Made by a program: the position numbers and the translations under genes. From an uncultured Collinsella sp. (GTDB lineage: Bacteria; Actinomycetota; Coriobacteriia; Coriobacteriales; Coriobacteriaceae): a DNA stretch of 64,000 nt. Shown one piece after another: positions 17,146 to 25,766 of this stretch. The notes beneath the pieces were generated by a model that searched no databases, had not been told where the DNA came from, and worked only from the letters and a program-made list of their open reading frames with translations. Positions within the stretch are counted from its first letter, which is position 1; every line of letters begins with the position of its first letter. The stretch lies in the NCBI GenBank assembly GCA_934630375.1, contig CAKTVQ010000002.1:89065-153064 (forward strand), given 5' to 3'.

Positions 17146-17973
17146 ATGCAGACTTATGAATCAGACGCCAACATCGGCAACATTAAACTCATCGCCGTCG
17201 ACATGGACAAGACGCTGCTCACCGACGAGCGCGTGTTGCCGCAGGGTCTTGATGAGCGTCTGGACAAGCTCGCCGACGCCGGCATCGTATTCTGCCCCGC
17301 CAGCGGACGTCCCGCTCCCAAGCTCGAGGAGATGTTCGAGGGCATCAAGAACCGCCTTGCTTTTTGTCCCGACAACGGAGCCTGCGTCATCTATCGCGGC
17401 AGCTATATCTATAAGAGCAACATCGATGTGGCGCTGTATCAGCAGGTGCTCGCTCGTGCCTCGGAGGACCCGCGCGCCGTTCCCGTCCTGTGCTGCTACG
17501 ACGAGTTCTATGTGCTCGCCCGCGACCATCAGTACCACGACGAGATCAGCGTGTACTACAACACGATCAACTATGTCGACACCTTTGAGGGCCTTGATAT
17601 CGAGTCCAATAAGATCTCGGTCTTTTTCCCTGCCTACGATGCCGAGCCCGCATTCCGCGAGACCTATAGCCCCGCGTTCTCGGATCAGCTCTACGTCACC
17701 AATGCGGGCCGCGAGTGGATCGACTTTATGAACCTGGGCGTCGACAAGGGTTCGGGCGTGGCGCATTTGTGCGAGCACCTGGGCATCGATATCGCCGACG
17801 CCGCCGCCGTGGGCGACACCTACAACGATATTCCCATGCTGGAGCGCGTCGGGCATAGCTTTATCGTCGACAATGCCGAGGAGCACATGAACACGCACGC
17901 CAAGTGGCGCATTCCGAGCAACAACGACGGGGGCGTACTGACGCTCATCGACGCCATCTTGGCGGCACGGTAA
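17146..17973 (+). CDS. Cof-type HAD-IIB family hydrolase
   Basis: The 275-residue protein has motif I VDMDKTLL (D19, D21), motif II CPASGRP, and motif IV VGDTYNDIPML, with the large C2B cap inserted between them, as in Cof/YbiV/YidA phosphatases. It likely dephosphorylates sugar phosphates or cofactor intermediates; the substrate is not evident. The ATG is preceded by GGAAAGGCGC. It is followed by a long nested inverted repeat and then a terminator. Confidence 0.9.
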   Translation: MQTYESDANIGNIKLIAVDMDKTLLTDERVLPQGLDERLDKLADAGIVFCPASGRPAPKLEEMFEGIKNRLAFCPDNGACVIYRGSYIYKSNIDVALYQQVLARASEDPRAVPVLCCYDEFYVLARDHQYHDEISVYYNTINYVDTFEGLDIESNKISVFFPAYDAEPAFRETYSPAFSDQLYVTNAGREWIDFMNLGVDKGSGVAHLCEHLGIDIADAAAVGDTYNDIPMLERVGHSFIVDNAEEHMNTHAKWRIPSNNDGGVLTLIDAILAAR

Positions 17974-17984
17974 CTTATCCCGTC

Positions 17985-18110
17985 GCCATGCCCGGGGCCG
18001 GCCGTTTGATTTTTGCTCGGTCAGGTCCTGGGCTCGCTCGAAGGCCACGTTAAGTGGCCTTCGGCTCGTGCGGAATCTACAAAAATCAAACGGCCGGCCC
18101 CGGGCATGGC
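17985..18110. repeat. Long nested inverted repeat
   Basis: Perfect 31-nt arms at 17985-18015 and 18080-18110 run from GCCATGCCCGGGGCCGG at the outside to GATTTTTG at the inside. The 64-nt loop holds a second perfect 10-bp hairpin, CGAAGGCCAC (18039-18048) with 18054-18063. No protein is encoded. It resembles a mobile palindromic element or a bulky terminator. Confidence 0.8.
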
Positions 18111-18180
18111 TATGCTGACTTTACTTGCCGCCGAGATGGCCTCTTGCGTGTCTAGATACTTGGCTGAATTAATTTGGATG

Positions 18181-18219
18181 AAGGGTGCCCCTTGTTGAAA
18201 AGGGGCACCCTTCTGTTTT
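18181..18219 (+). terminator. Terminator, plus strand
   Basis: AAGGGTGCCCCTT (18181-18193) pairs perfectly with 18200-18212 and is followed by CTGTTTTGG. It is the likely end of the HAD transcript. Confidence 0.75.
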
Positions 18220-18228
18220 GGCTACTGT

Positions 18229-18266
18229 GGGACAAATTAATCAGTAGTGTTTGTCCCAAATCTTAA
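18229..18266. repeat. GGGAC/GTCCC palindrome with AAATCTTAA tail, copy B
   Basis: GGGACAAA (18229-18236) pairs with TTTGTCCC (18250-18257), followed by AAATCTTAA as in copy A at 5973-6010. It lies just past the 3' end of polA. Confidence 0.6.
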
Positions 18267-18316
18267 GTATGTGGGGGGCTTGCGTCTTGGGCGAGCTTGC
18301 CTTACGGAGTGCTTCC

Positions 18317-21067
18317 CTATTTGGCGTCGGCCCAGGTTATGCCTGTGCTGGCTTCGGCGATTAGGGGGACGCGGAGGTCTACTACGTGTTCCATGACGTC
18401 GCGGACCATGGCGGTGAGGCGCTCGACTTCGTCGACGGGACACTCAAAGTCCAGTTCGTCGTGTACCTGTAGGATCATGTGGGCGGCAAAGCCTTCTTCT
18501 TCCAGACGGCGGCTCACGCGTGCCATCGCGATCTTGATGATGTCGGCGGCGGTGCCCTGCATGGGGTGGTTCATGGCCGTGCGCTCGCCAAAGCCGCGGA
18601 GCTGCGGATTTTTGGCCTTGAGCTCGGGAATATGGCGTCTGCGGCCATACATGGTCTCGGCATAGCCCGTCTGCTTGGCACGCGCCACCACGTTGTCGAG
18701 GAACGTGCGCACACCCGGGTAGGCCTCGTAGTAGCGATCAATCATGTCGCGCGCCTCGGCCATCGAGATATGCAGCGACTGCGACAGACCATAGGCCTGC
18801 TGACCATACACGATGCCAAAGTTCACGGCCTTGGCGCGACTGCGCAAGTCGGGCGTTACCTCGGACACCGGCACGCCAAACACGCGCGCGGCCGTCTCGG
18901 CATGAAAGTCCTCACCCTCGTTAAAGGCGCGCACCAGGTGCTCGTCTCCCGAAAGATGCGCCAGCAAACGCAACTCAATCTGCGAGTAGTCCACCGCCAA
19001 AAAGACGCTTCCCTCGCCCGCCGAGAACGCCGTCTTGACGGTACGCCCCAGCTCCGAGCGCGTCGGAATGTTTTGCAGATTGGGGTCGCTCGAAGACAGG
19101 CGCCCCGTCGCGGTGATGGTCTGGTTGTACGTGGTGTGCACACGCCCGTCACCACGGCGCAGCGGACCTAGCGTGTCCAGATAGGTCGACTTAATCTTGG
19201 ACTTCTCACGCCAGTCCAAAATCAGGCGCACGATCTCGTGGTCGCGGGCAAGGTCGCTCAGCACCTTGGCGTTGGTCGAATAGTAGCCGCGCTTGGTCTT
19301 TTTTAGGCCCTTGGTCGGAAGCCCCATAACATCAAACAGCACGTGCGAGAGCTGCATGGGGCTGCCGATGTTAAAGGTCTCGTCACCCGCCAGGTCACGA
19401 ATGCTGCGCTCGACCTCGGTGATCTGGGTCGCCAGACCCTCGGACAGGCTGCGCAGCCGATCGGGATCCACGAGCATGCCCGCGCGCTCCATCTTGGCAA
19501 GTACCGGAACGAGCGGCATCTCGATGCCATCGAACACATTGGCGGCATTCTCGCGGGCCATGCACTCGCGCAGCGGTGCGACCAGCGCCAGTGTCAGGGC
19601 CGCAGTACGGGCGGCTGGCACCGGAGCGTTCTCACCAGCACCCTCTGCGCCGCGCGCCGCAGGCAACGCCATCTGCAAATACGTATCGGCAAGATATGCC
19701 TCATCGAACTCGGAACGATCGGAATCCAGCAGATAGGCAGCCACCACGGTATCGAAGATACGCGTGGAATCGGCAGCGAGCGGATCCATAAGCTCGGGCT
19801 CAGAAGAATCGATGGGCGAAAGCTCGTGCAGGAGCGTCTTCATGTCCGGGCTCGCCACGCGGCCCTCCATAAACAGGCGCGCGAGTACGCCGGCGATCAA
19901 GCCTTGGGCAACGTTGAAGCCATCGACCGCAACCGACGCACCGCTGTCGCCCTCCTCGAGCGTAAACAGGCCCTTGGAGGTCGCCAGCCACAGCGTGCGC
20001 GTCAGGCCAAAGAGCGCACCCTCCTCCTTGTCGTCGTCCACCACGGCGGCGACCCACTCGCCGGCATCAATCGCGCGGGAGACCTCAGCCGCAACGGCAC
20101 CAAGCGCGTCAGCGTCGCCCGCGGCGGCACGCACCATCGCAGGCATTTCAAACACACTGGCAGCAGCCACAGCGCCACCCTCGCCGCCAATCAGCGCCAA
20201 GAAACGGTTCTGCATGGCCGTAATGCCGAGCGTGCCCAGCGCCGCGGAAACCTCGTCGGCAGAAAACGCCGGGAAGGACGTCGCATCAAAATCGAGCCCG
20301 ACGGGTGCATCGGTGCGAATGGTCGCGACCTTGCGGCTCAGCAGTGCGTCGTCAATGTGAGCACGCAGGTTCTCACCCATCTTGCCCTTGACCTCGTCGG
20401 CATGCGCGATGACCTCGTCCAGGCTGCCATATTGCGCGATAAGCGCGCTCGCCTTTTTGGGACCGATGCCCGGCACGCCGGGGATGTTATCGGACGTGTC
20501 GCCCTTCAGACCATAAAAATCGGGCACGAGCGCCGGCGTGATGCCGTGATACAGATCGTCCACGCTCTCGGGCGTCATGATCGCCACATCGGACAGGCCC
20601 TTGCGGGTCGACACAACGTTGACGTGCTCGGTAACGAGCTGGTACATATCGCGGTCGCCGGTCACCAGCAGCATGTCGCAGCCGGCTTCCTCACCCAAGC
20701 GCGCCATAGTGCCCAGGATATCGTCGCCCTCCCAGCCCTCGGACTGCAGAATCGGCACGTTCAGGGCCTCGAGCAGCTCCTTAATCATGGGAAACTGCGC
20801 ATGCAGATCGGGGTCCATCGGTGGGCGCTGCGCCTTATACTGCGGCAGCATCTCCATGCGCACGCGCGGCTTGCCCTTGTCAAAGGCCACGACCACGCCG
20901 TCGGGATTAAAGGCGTCGATCATCTTGAGGAACATGTTCAAGAAGCCAAAAATCGCGTTGGTGGGGCGACCGTCCGGCGCATTCATGGTGGGCGGCACGG
21001 CGTGGAAGGCGCGGTGCATGAGCGAGTTGCCGTCGATAACGGCAAAGGTACGGCGCTTGTCAGACAT
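18317..21067 (-). CDS. polA: DNA polymerase I
   Basis: The 916-residue protein has three domains. Residues 1 to about 310 are the 5'-3' flap exonuclease (DGNSLMHRA, WEGDDILGT, VTGDRDMYQL, helix-hairpin-helix GVPGIGPKKA). The middle domain has the 3'-5' exonuclease fold position but I see no DxE metal-binding motif, so proofreading is probably lost, as in Bacillus and Thermus enzymes. The C-terminal domain has polymerase motifs A (DYSQIELR), B (RAKAVNFGIVYG) and C (VHDELDFE). It fills gaps in repair and Okazaki fragment processing. ATG 21067 has GCGAGGT upstream. Confidence 0.96.
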   Translation of the reverse strand: MSDKRRTFAVIDGNSLMHRAFHAVPPTMNAPDGRPTNAIFGFLNMFLKMIDAFNPDGVVVAFDKGKPRVRMEMLPQYKAQRPPMDPDLHAQFPMIKELLEALNVPILQSEGWEGDDILGTMARLGEEAGCDMLLVTGDRDMYQLVTEHVNVVSTRKGLSDVAIMTPESVDDLYHGITPALVPDFYGLKGDTSDNIPGVPGIGPKKASALIAQYGSLDEVIAHADEVKGKMGENLRAHIDDALLSRKVATIRTDAPVGLDFDATSFPAFSADEVSAALGTLGITAMQNRFLALIGGEGGAVAAASVFEMPAMVRAAAGDADALGAVAAEVSRAIDAGEWVAAVVDDDKEEGALFGLTRTLWLATSKGLFTLEEGDSGASVAVDGFNVAQGLIAGVLARLFMEGRVASPDMKTLLHELSPIDSSEPELMDPLAADSTRIFDTVVAAYLLDSDRSEFDEAYLADTYLQMALPAARGAEGAGENAPVPAARTAALTLALVAPLRECMARENAANVFDGIEMPLVPVLAKMERAGMLVDPDRLRSLSEGLATQITEVERSIRDLAGDETFNIGSPMQLSHVLFDVMGLPTKGLKKTKRGYYSTNAKVLSDLARDHEIVRLILDWREKSKIKSTYLDTLGPLRRGDGRVHTTYNQTITATGRLSSSDPNLQNIPTRSELGRTVKTAFSAGEGSVFLAVDYSQIELRLLAHLSGDEHLVRAFNEGEDFHAETAARVFGVPVSEVTPDLRSRAKAVNFGIVYGQQAYGLSQSLHISMAEARDMIDRYYEAYPGVRTFLDNVVARAKQTGYAETMYGRRRHIPELKAKNPQLRGFGERTAMNHPMQGTAADIIKIAMARVSRRLEEEGFAAHMILQVHDELDFECPVDEVERLTAMVRDVMEHVVDLRVPLIAEASTGITWADAK

Positions 21068-21233
21068 ATTGAATACCTCGCTTTGGGCTGGGCACGGTTT
21101 GCTCACACCAGTTTACACGCTCCCCGCCCCGCGGCCACCGCACATCAAGCTCCCCCGCCGCCGCACGCCCGCGCGTGATACGATGACTCACGGTACATCA
21201 ACCAGCACGATCGATCCGAAAGGAGCCTGCGTC

Positions 21234-22631
21234 ATGGAGCGTCCCTGCGCATGGAAAAAGTACACACCGCAGCAGATCGAGGAGCTCGAGGAGCTTTGCC
21301 GCGGCTATAAGCAGTTTTTGAGCGAGAACAAGACCGAGCGCCTGTGCGTCAAGGCCGGCATCAAGATGGCCGAGGAGGCGGGCTACGTCAATCTGGAGAC
21401 CGTGATCGCCGAGGGCCGCGCGCTCAAGGCCGGCGACAAGGTCTACGCCGCCAACCACGGCAAGGACCTCATGCTCGTCAACCTGGGCTGCGCCCCGCTC
21501 GAGCAGGGCTTTAACATCCTGGGCGCCCACGTGGACTCGCCGCGCCTGGACCTTAAGCAGAACCCCGCCTTCGAGGCCGGCGACATGGCCTACCTCGACA
21601 CGCACTACTATGGCGGTGTCAAGAGCTATCACTGGGTCGCCTCCCCGCTCGCACTCGTGGGCGTCATCTGCAAAAAGGACGGCACCACCGTCGACATCAA
21701 CATTGGTGACAAGGCAGACGACCCGGTCTTTACCATCTCCGACCTGCTGATCCATCTTTCGAGCGAGCAGATGGCCAAGCCCGCCAAGGACGCCGTCGAC
21801 GCCGAGATCCTCGACGTGATCGTGGGTGGCCGCCCCGTCAAGTTTGACGAGGACGACAAGGACGCTCCCAAGGAGCCCGTCAAGCAAATGTTCCTGGACA
21901 TCCTCAAGGAGCAGTACGGCGTCGAGGAGGAGGACTTCCTCTCCGCCGAGATCGAGGTCGTGCCCGCCGGCCCGGCCCGCGACATGGGTCTCGACCGTTC
22001 TATGATTCTGGGCTATGGCCACGACGACCGCGTCTGCGCCTATCCGTCCATGCTCGCCCAGATCAATGTCGCCGATGTCGAGCGCACGAGCATCACGCTC
22101 ATCGTCGACAAGGAGGAGATCGGCTCCGTGGGCGCCACCGGCATGACGAGCCGCTTCTTCGAGAACACCGTCGCCGAGATCATGACGCTCGCCGGCGAGG
22201 ACAGCCCGCTGGCCCTGCGCCGCGCACTCGCTCGCAGCCGCATGCTCTCCTCCGACGTGTCCGCCGGCTTCGATCCGGGCTACGCCGGCAAGTTCGAGAC
22301 CAAGAACGCCGCCTTTATGGGTCGCGGCCTGTGCTTTAACAAGTACACGGGCAGCCGCGGCAAGGGCGGCTCCAACGATGCCGATGCCGAGTACATGGCG
22401 CTCATCCGCGACATCATGGATAACGCCGGCGTAGACTTCCAGACCTGCGAGCTCGGTCGCGTCAACGCAGGTGGCGGCGGCACCATCGCCTACATCATGG
22501 CCGAGTACGGCATGAACGTCATCGACTCCGGCGTTGCCGTCCTGTCCATGCACGCCCTGTGGGAGGTCGCCAACAAGGCCGATATCTACGAGGCCTATCG
22601 CGGCTACAAGGCCTTCATCGAGCGCGCCTAA
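21234..22631 (+). CDS. M18 family aminopeptidase
   Basis: The 465-residue protein carries metal-binding segments of the M18 dizinc aminopeptidases: GAHVDSPRLDLK, DKEEIGSVGATGM, SADVSAGFDP-like DVSAGFDPGY, and SMHALWEVANKAD near the end. It should release N-terminal residues, often acidic ones, from peptides in the cytosol. ATG 21234 has AAAGGAG upstream at good spacing; an in-frame extension overlapping polA is not protein-like. The gene is divergent from polA and is followed by a palindromic repeat and yaaA. Confidence 0.93.
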   Translation: MERPCAWKKYTPQQIEELEELCRGYKQFLSENKTERLCVKAGIKMAEEAGYVNLETVIAEGRALKAGDKVYAANHGKDLMLVNLGCAPLEQGFNILGAHVDSPRLDLKQNPAFEAGDMAYLDTHYYGGVKSYHWVASPLALVGVICKKDGTTVDINIGDKADDPVFTISDLLIHLSSEQMAKPAKDAVDAEILDVIVGGRPVKFDEDDKDAPKEPVKQMFLDILKEQYGVEEEDFLSAEIEVVPAGPARDMGLDRSMILGYGHDDRVCAYPSMLAQINVADVERTSITLIVDKEEIGSVGATGMTSRFFENTVAEIMTLAGEDSPLALRRALARSRMLSSDVSAGFDPGYAGKFETKNAAFMGRGLCFNKYTGSRGKGGSNDADAEYMALIRDIMDNAGVDFQTCELGRVNAGGGGTIAYIMAEYGMNVIDSGVAVLSMHALWEVANKADIYEAYRGYKAFIERA

Positions 22632-22644
22632 CCAACCCTTCATC

Positions 22645-22712
22645 AGTTGCGGTGAAATACGGACTAAACTGGCCCATAACCGGCCAAAACAGACCGTATT
22701 CCACCGCAACTT
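22645..22712 (-). repeat. Palindromic element, GTTGCGGTGAAATA family, copy 2
   Basis: AGTTGCGGTGAAATACGG pairs with CCGTATTCCACCGCAACT at the right end. The A-C position on the plus strand is G-U on the minus strand. The inner stem GGCC/GGCC differs from copies 1 and 3. The element ends about 12 nt before the yaaA ribosome site. Confidence 0.85.
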
Positions 22713-22734
22713 CCTTTTTGGCAGAGGAGAGTCC

Positions 22735-23544
22735 ATGCTGCAGGTCATCATTTCGCCCGCCAAGCAAATGCGCGCGGCCAGGGATGCTTTTGAAGTCCTG
22801 GGCATTCCACCTTTTGCGCACGAGACGGCTCGCCTCCACCGCGCACTGCTAGATATCGAGCGGAATGAAGGCAGCGGCGGTCTGCAGGCGCTATGGAACG
22901 TGAGTGACAAACTGCTGGGGCCTTGCCTCAACACCCTGCATGAGTTCGGGCCCATCTTGGGAAACGGCGATCTCGACAATCCCGCACTCGCCCGTCACCT
23001 CTCCCCTGCCGTCATGTCCTATCACGGCATTCAATACCAGAGCATGGCGCCCGAGGTGATGGATTCCGCGCAGCTCGCATGGCTGCAAGACCATCTGTGG
23101 ATCCTCTCGGGCCTTTACGGATGCGTACGCCCCTTTCATGCCGTCGAACCATATCGGCTGGAAATGGGCGCGAAGCTCGCCGTTGACGATGCCCGAGACC
23201 TCTACGCGTTTTGGAGCGACAAGCTCGCGCAGGTTATCGCCCCGGCAGGCTCAAACACCACGATCGTCAACCTCGCCAGCGTAGAGTATGCCAAAGCCGT
23301 TCTGCCCCATCTCGCGGGCGACGCCACGGCCGTCACATGCCTTTTTGGCGAGGGTATCCGCAACGGGAAGCCCATCCAACGGTCGACCGCCAGCAAAAAG
23401 GCGCGCGGCTCCATGGTGCGGTGGATGGCAGAAAACGAGCTCGAGGATGCAAGCGGACTTACCGCATTCAACATCGGCTATCGTCACATCCCCGAGCTTT
23501 CAGACGAAAACACCCTGGTTTTCATGAACGCGCAGGCACAATAG
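22735..23544 (+). CDS. yaaA: YaaA family protein (peroxide stress, DUF328/UPF0246)
   Basis: The 269-residue protein begins MLQVIISPAKQM and has the family segments YHGIQYQ, LSGLYGCVRPFH, EPYRLEMG and FNIGYR. E. coli YaaA lowers free iron during peroxide stress and binds DNA. ATG 22735 follows AGAGGAGAGTCC. A palindromic element separates it from the M18 aminopeptidase upstream, so readthrough may be modulated. It converges with the membrane protein gene. Confidence 0.92.
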   Translation: MLQVIISPAKQMRAARDAFEVLGIPPFAHETARLHRALLDIERNEGSGGLQALWNVSDKLLGPCLNTLHEFGPILGNGDLDNPALARHLSPAVMSYHGIQYQSMAPEVMDSAQLAWLQDHLWILSGLYGCVRPFHAVEPYRLEMGAKLAVDDARDLYAFWSDKLAQVIAPAGSNTTIVNLASVEYAKAVLPHLAGDATAVTCLFGEGIRNGKPIQRSTASKKARGSMVRWMAENELEDASGLTAFNIGYRHIPELSDENTLVFMNAQAQ

Positions 23545-23567
23545 GCCCGCCGTTTCCAACCCCCCCG

Positions 23568-24083
23568 TTACTCCGCCGAGCAATCGGCCTTTACAATCTC
23601 GCTCGTCGAGCCATCTTGGTAGGTAATCTTGACATGCTCTACCTCGGACACCTTGACGCCCGACGGGGGCTCCAGGCGCCATTCCGTCAGGGCGATATCC
23701 ATCGTCGTGGGCACATCCCCTTGATCTTTGAGCTCGACCAACAGCGTCTTAAGCGACGCATCGAAGGTCACGCGCTCGATCTCTTCACCAGGAATGGAAC
23801 CACCGCTCAGCTGCAGCTGGACAAATCCATCGCGCGGATACCAATAGTCGCCCGGCGCGGCAACGGTATTGCCGCCAGAGACCTTCATCGTCATAATCGG
23901 TAGGCTATCATCAGCCTCGAACTCCCATGCAACGCCGCCGCGACCACCAAACGTCCAGATACAAAAGGCAATCACCAGCACGGCAAGCACCGCAAAACCA
24001 ATCGCGACAAGGCCATGGTGCGCACGGCTTTCCTCGGCCGATACATCCCATTGCGTCTCTCGATACAGATGCTTGTCTTCCAT
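23568..24083 (-). CDS. Single-pass membrane protein of unknown function
   Basis: The 171-residue protein has a short cytosolic N-terminus, one hydrophobic segment at about residues 27-46 (VAIGFAVLAVLVIAFCIWTF) and a soluble, probably extracytoplasmic remainder rich in beta-strand-like sequence. No lipobox and no recognised domain. The start at 24083 has GGGGAGGCGAAC upstream. It is divergent from the thiC riboswitch and convergent with yaaA. No function can be proposed. Confidence 0.7.
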   Translation of the reverse strand: MEDKHLYRETQWDVSAEESRAHHGLVAIGFAVLAVLVIAFCIWTFGGRGGVAWEFEADDSLPIMTMKVSGGNTVAAPGDYWYPRDGFVQLQLSGGSIPGEEIERVTFDASLKTLLVELKDQGDVPTTMDIALTEWRLEPPSGVKVSEVEHVKITYQDGSTSEIVKADCSAE

Positions 24084-24108
24084 GTTCGCCTCCCCACAGG
24101 CACGCTCG

Positions 24109-24139
24109 TTGGCCCAATCGTACCCATTCAGGCTATACT
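24109..24139 (+). promoter_or_regulatory. Candidate promoter of thiC
   Basis: TATACT at 24134-24139 is a good -10 about 10 nt before the riboswitch; TTGGCC at 24109-24114 is a -35 candidate with long (19-nt) spacing. Confidence 0.5.
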
Positions 24140-24149
24140 TGAGCCCATG

Positions 24150-24246
24150 ACATAACGGGGAGCTTGCAGGACAAGACGGCAGGCTGAGACTGGACGCGCC
24201 CGCCCTGACCCGCAAACCTGATATGGGTAATGCCAACGAAGGGAGC
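24150..24246 (+). promoter_or_regulatory. TPP riboswitch (THI element)
   Basis: The conserved parts are all present: AACGGGGAGC, GGCTGAGA, CTGACCC, ACCTGATATGGGTAATGCC and CGAAGGGAG. It senses thiamine pyrophosphate. The terminal segment GAAGGGAG is also the only ribosome site for thiC, and no terminator hairpin lies between it and the ATG, so control is probably at translation initiation. Confidence 0.96.
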
Positions 24247-24253
24247 CGTGCCA

Positions 24254-25588
24254 ATGAGCACACAGACCGAGCCCAAGCTCGTCACGCAAATCGACTTCGC
24301 CCGTGCCGGGCAGATTACGCCGCAGATGAAGGAGGTTGCCGAGCGCGAGCATCGCGACCCCGAGTACATCCGCGAGCGCGTGGCCGACGGCCGCATCGCC
24401 ATCCCCGCCAACATCGTGCATATCAAAAAGGGCATGCGCGCCTTTGGTGTCGGCGAGGGTCTGTCCACCAAGGTCAACGTCAACCTAGGCATCTCGGGCG
24501 ACAAGGCCGATGCCGCCGAGGAATGGAAGAAGGTCAAAATCGCCGAGGACTTTGGCGCCGACGCCATCATGGACCTTTCCAACTCGGGCAAGACGCGCCA
24601 GTTTCGCCAGCAGCTCATCGACGAGACGCCGCTCATGGTGGGCACCGTCCCCATGTACGACGCCATCGGCTACATGGAAAAGCCGCTGGTCAAGCTGACC
24701 AGGGATGACCTGTTCGAGGTCGTGCGCGCGCACGCCGAGGACGGCGTGGACTTTATGACCATCCACTGCGGCATCAACAAGTCGGTCACCAAGACCTTTA
24801 AGGAGACCGGCCGTCTCATGAACATCGTCAGCCGCGGCGGCTCGCTGCTGTTTGGCTGGATGGAGGTCACCGGCAACGAAAACCCCTTCTACGAGTACTT
24901 TGACGAGCTGCTCGAGATTTGCCACGAGTACGACGTGACGATTTCGCTCGGCGACTCCTGCCGCCCGGGCTGCCTCTACGACTCCAACGATGCCACCGAG
25001 ACCGCTGAGATGATCGAGCTGGGCAAGCTGTGCAAGCGCGCTTGGGCCGCCGGCGTCCAGGTCATGGTCGAGGGCCCGGGTCACATGGCGCTCGACGAGA
25101 TCGCCGCCAACATGAAACTGCAGAAGCGCCTGTGCCACAATGCCCCGTTCTATGTGCTCGGGCCGCTGGTGACCGATATCGGCGTGGGTTACGACCACAT
25201 CACCGCCGCCATCGGCGGCGCTATCTCCGCCAGCTCCGGCGCCGACTTCCTGTGCTACGTGACGCCGGCCGAGCACTTGTGCCTGCCCAACGCCCAAGAC
25301 GTGCTCGATGGCCTCATGGCCACTAAGATTGCCGCGCACGCCGCCGATATCGCCAAGAAGGTGCCGCACGCCCGCGACATGGACGACAAGATGGGCCAGG
25401 CACGCCGCAAGCTCGACTGGGACTCCATGTGGAAGTGCGCGCTCGACCCGGTCACCGGCAAGAAGCGCTACGAGGAGTCCCCCGCCGCCACCGAGGGCAC
25501 CTGCACCATGTGTGGCAAGATGTGCGCCGTCCGCACCGTCAACAAGGTGTTCGAGGGTACGACGATCGATCTCGGCATGGAGGACTAA
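24254..25588 (+). CDS. thiC: Phosphomethylpyrimidine synthase
   Basis: The 444-residue protein makes hydroxymethylpyrimidine phosphate from aminoimidazole ribotide by radical SAM chemistry. Conserved segments include NVNLGISGD, DLSNSGK, GTVPMYDA, HCGINK, SRGGSLL, SLGDSCRPGC, EGPGHM and GADFLCYVTPAEHL. The C-terminal cluster motif reads CTMCGKMC, with three residues between the second and third cysteine where the textbook motif has four. This is the short form lacking the long N-terminal domain of E. coli ThiC. ATG 24254 is preferred over an ATG at 24230, which lies inside the riboswitch. Confidence 0.96.
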   Translation: MSTQTEPKLVTQIDFARAGQITPQMKEVAEREHRDPEYIRERVADGRIAIPANIVHIKKGMRAFGVGEGLSTKVNVNLGISGDKADAAEEWKKVKIAEDFGADAIMDLSNSGKTRQFRQQLIDETPLMVGTVPMYDAIGYMEKPLVKLTRDDLFEVVRAHAEDGVDFMTIHCGINKSVTKTFKETGRLMNIVSRGGSLLFGWMEVTGNENPFYEYFDELLEICHEYDVTISLGDSCRPGCLYDSNDATETAEMIELGKLCKRAWAAGVQVMVEGPGHMALDEIAANMKLQKRLCHNAPFYVLGPLVTDIGVGYDHITAAIGGAISASSGADFLCYVTPAEHLCLPNAQDVLDGLMATKIAAHAADIAKKVPHARDMDDKMGQARRKLDWDSMWKCALDPVTGKKRYEESPAATEGTCTMCGKMCAVRTVNKVFEGTTIDLGMED

Positions 25589-25624
25589 CTCGTCACCGGA
25601 GCCACAATCGGTAACATGGTGTTC

Positions 25625-25720
25625 GTCAATTGTTGACGTGTGAACATTTGCTTACATTTGCGTAAAGATTGCATCGCCCGCCCGGGTTCGACATAGAGTC
25701 GGCCCGGGCATCTTTATAAT
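25625..25720 (+). promoter_or_regulatory. Possible thiD promoter region
   Basis: In the 178-nt gap between thiC and thiD there is a dyad GTCAATTGTTGAC (25625-25637), a GCCCGG/CCGGGC hairpin and a consensus TATAAT at 25715-25720. No good -35 is seen. thiD may have its own transcript. Confidence 0.4.
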
Positions 25721-25766
25721 GCTGGCTTAAAGACCCATTTGATTCCGACCGAACAAGGGAGCAAAC

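Noticed and set aside
20577..21233. N-terminal extension of the M18 aminopeptidase into polA
   Set aside because: No family similarity, and a strong ribosome site marks ATG 21234.
24230..24253. ATG inside the TPP riboswitch as thiC start
   Set aside because: It lies in the conserved riboswitch core; ATG 24254 has the ribosome site and the expected N-terminus.
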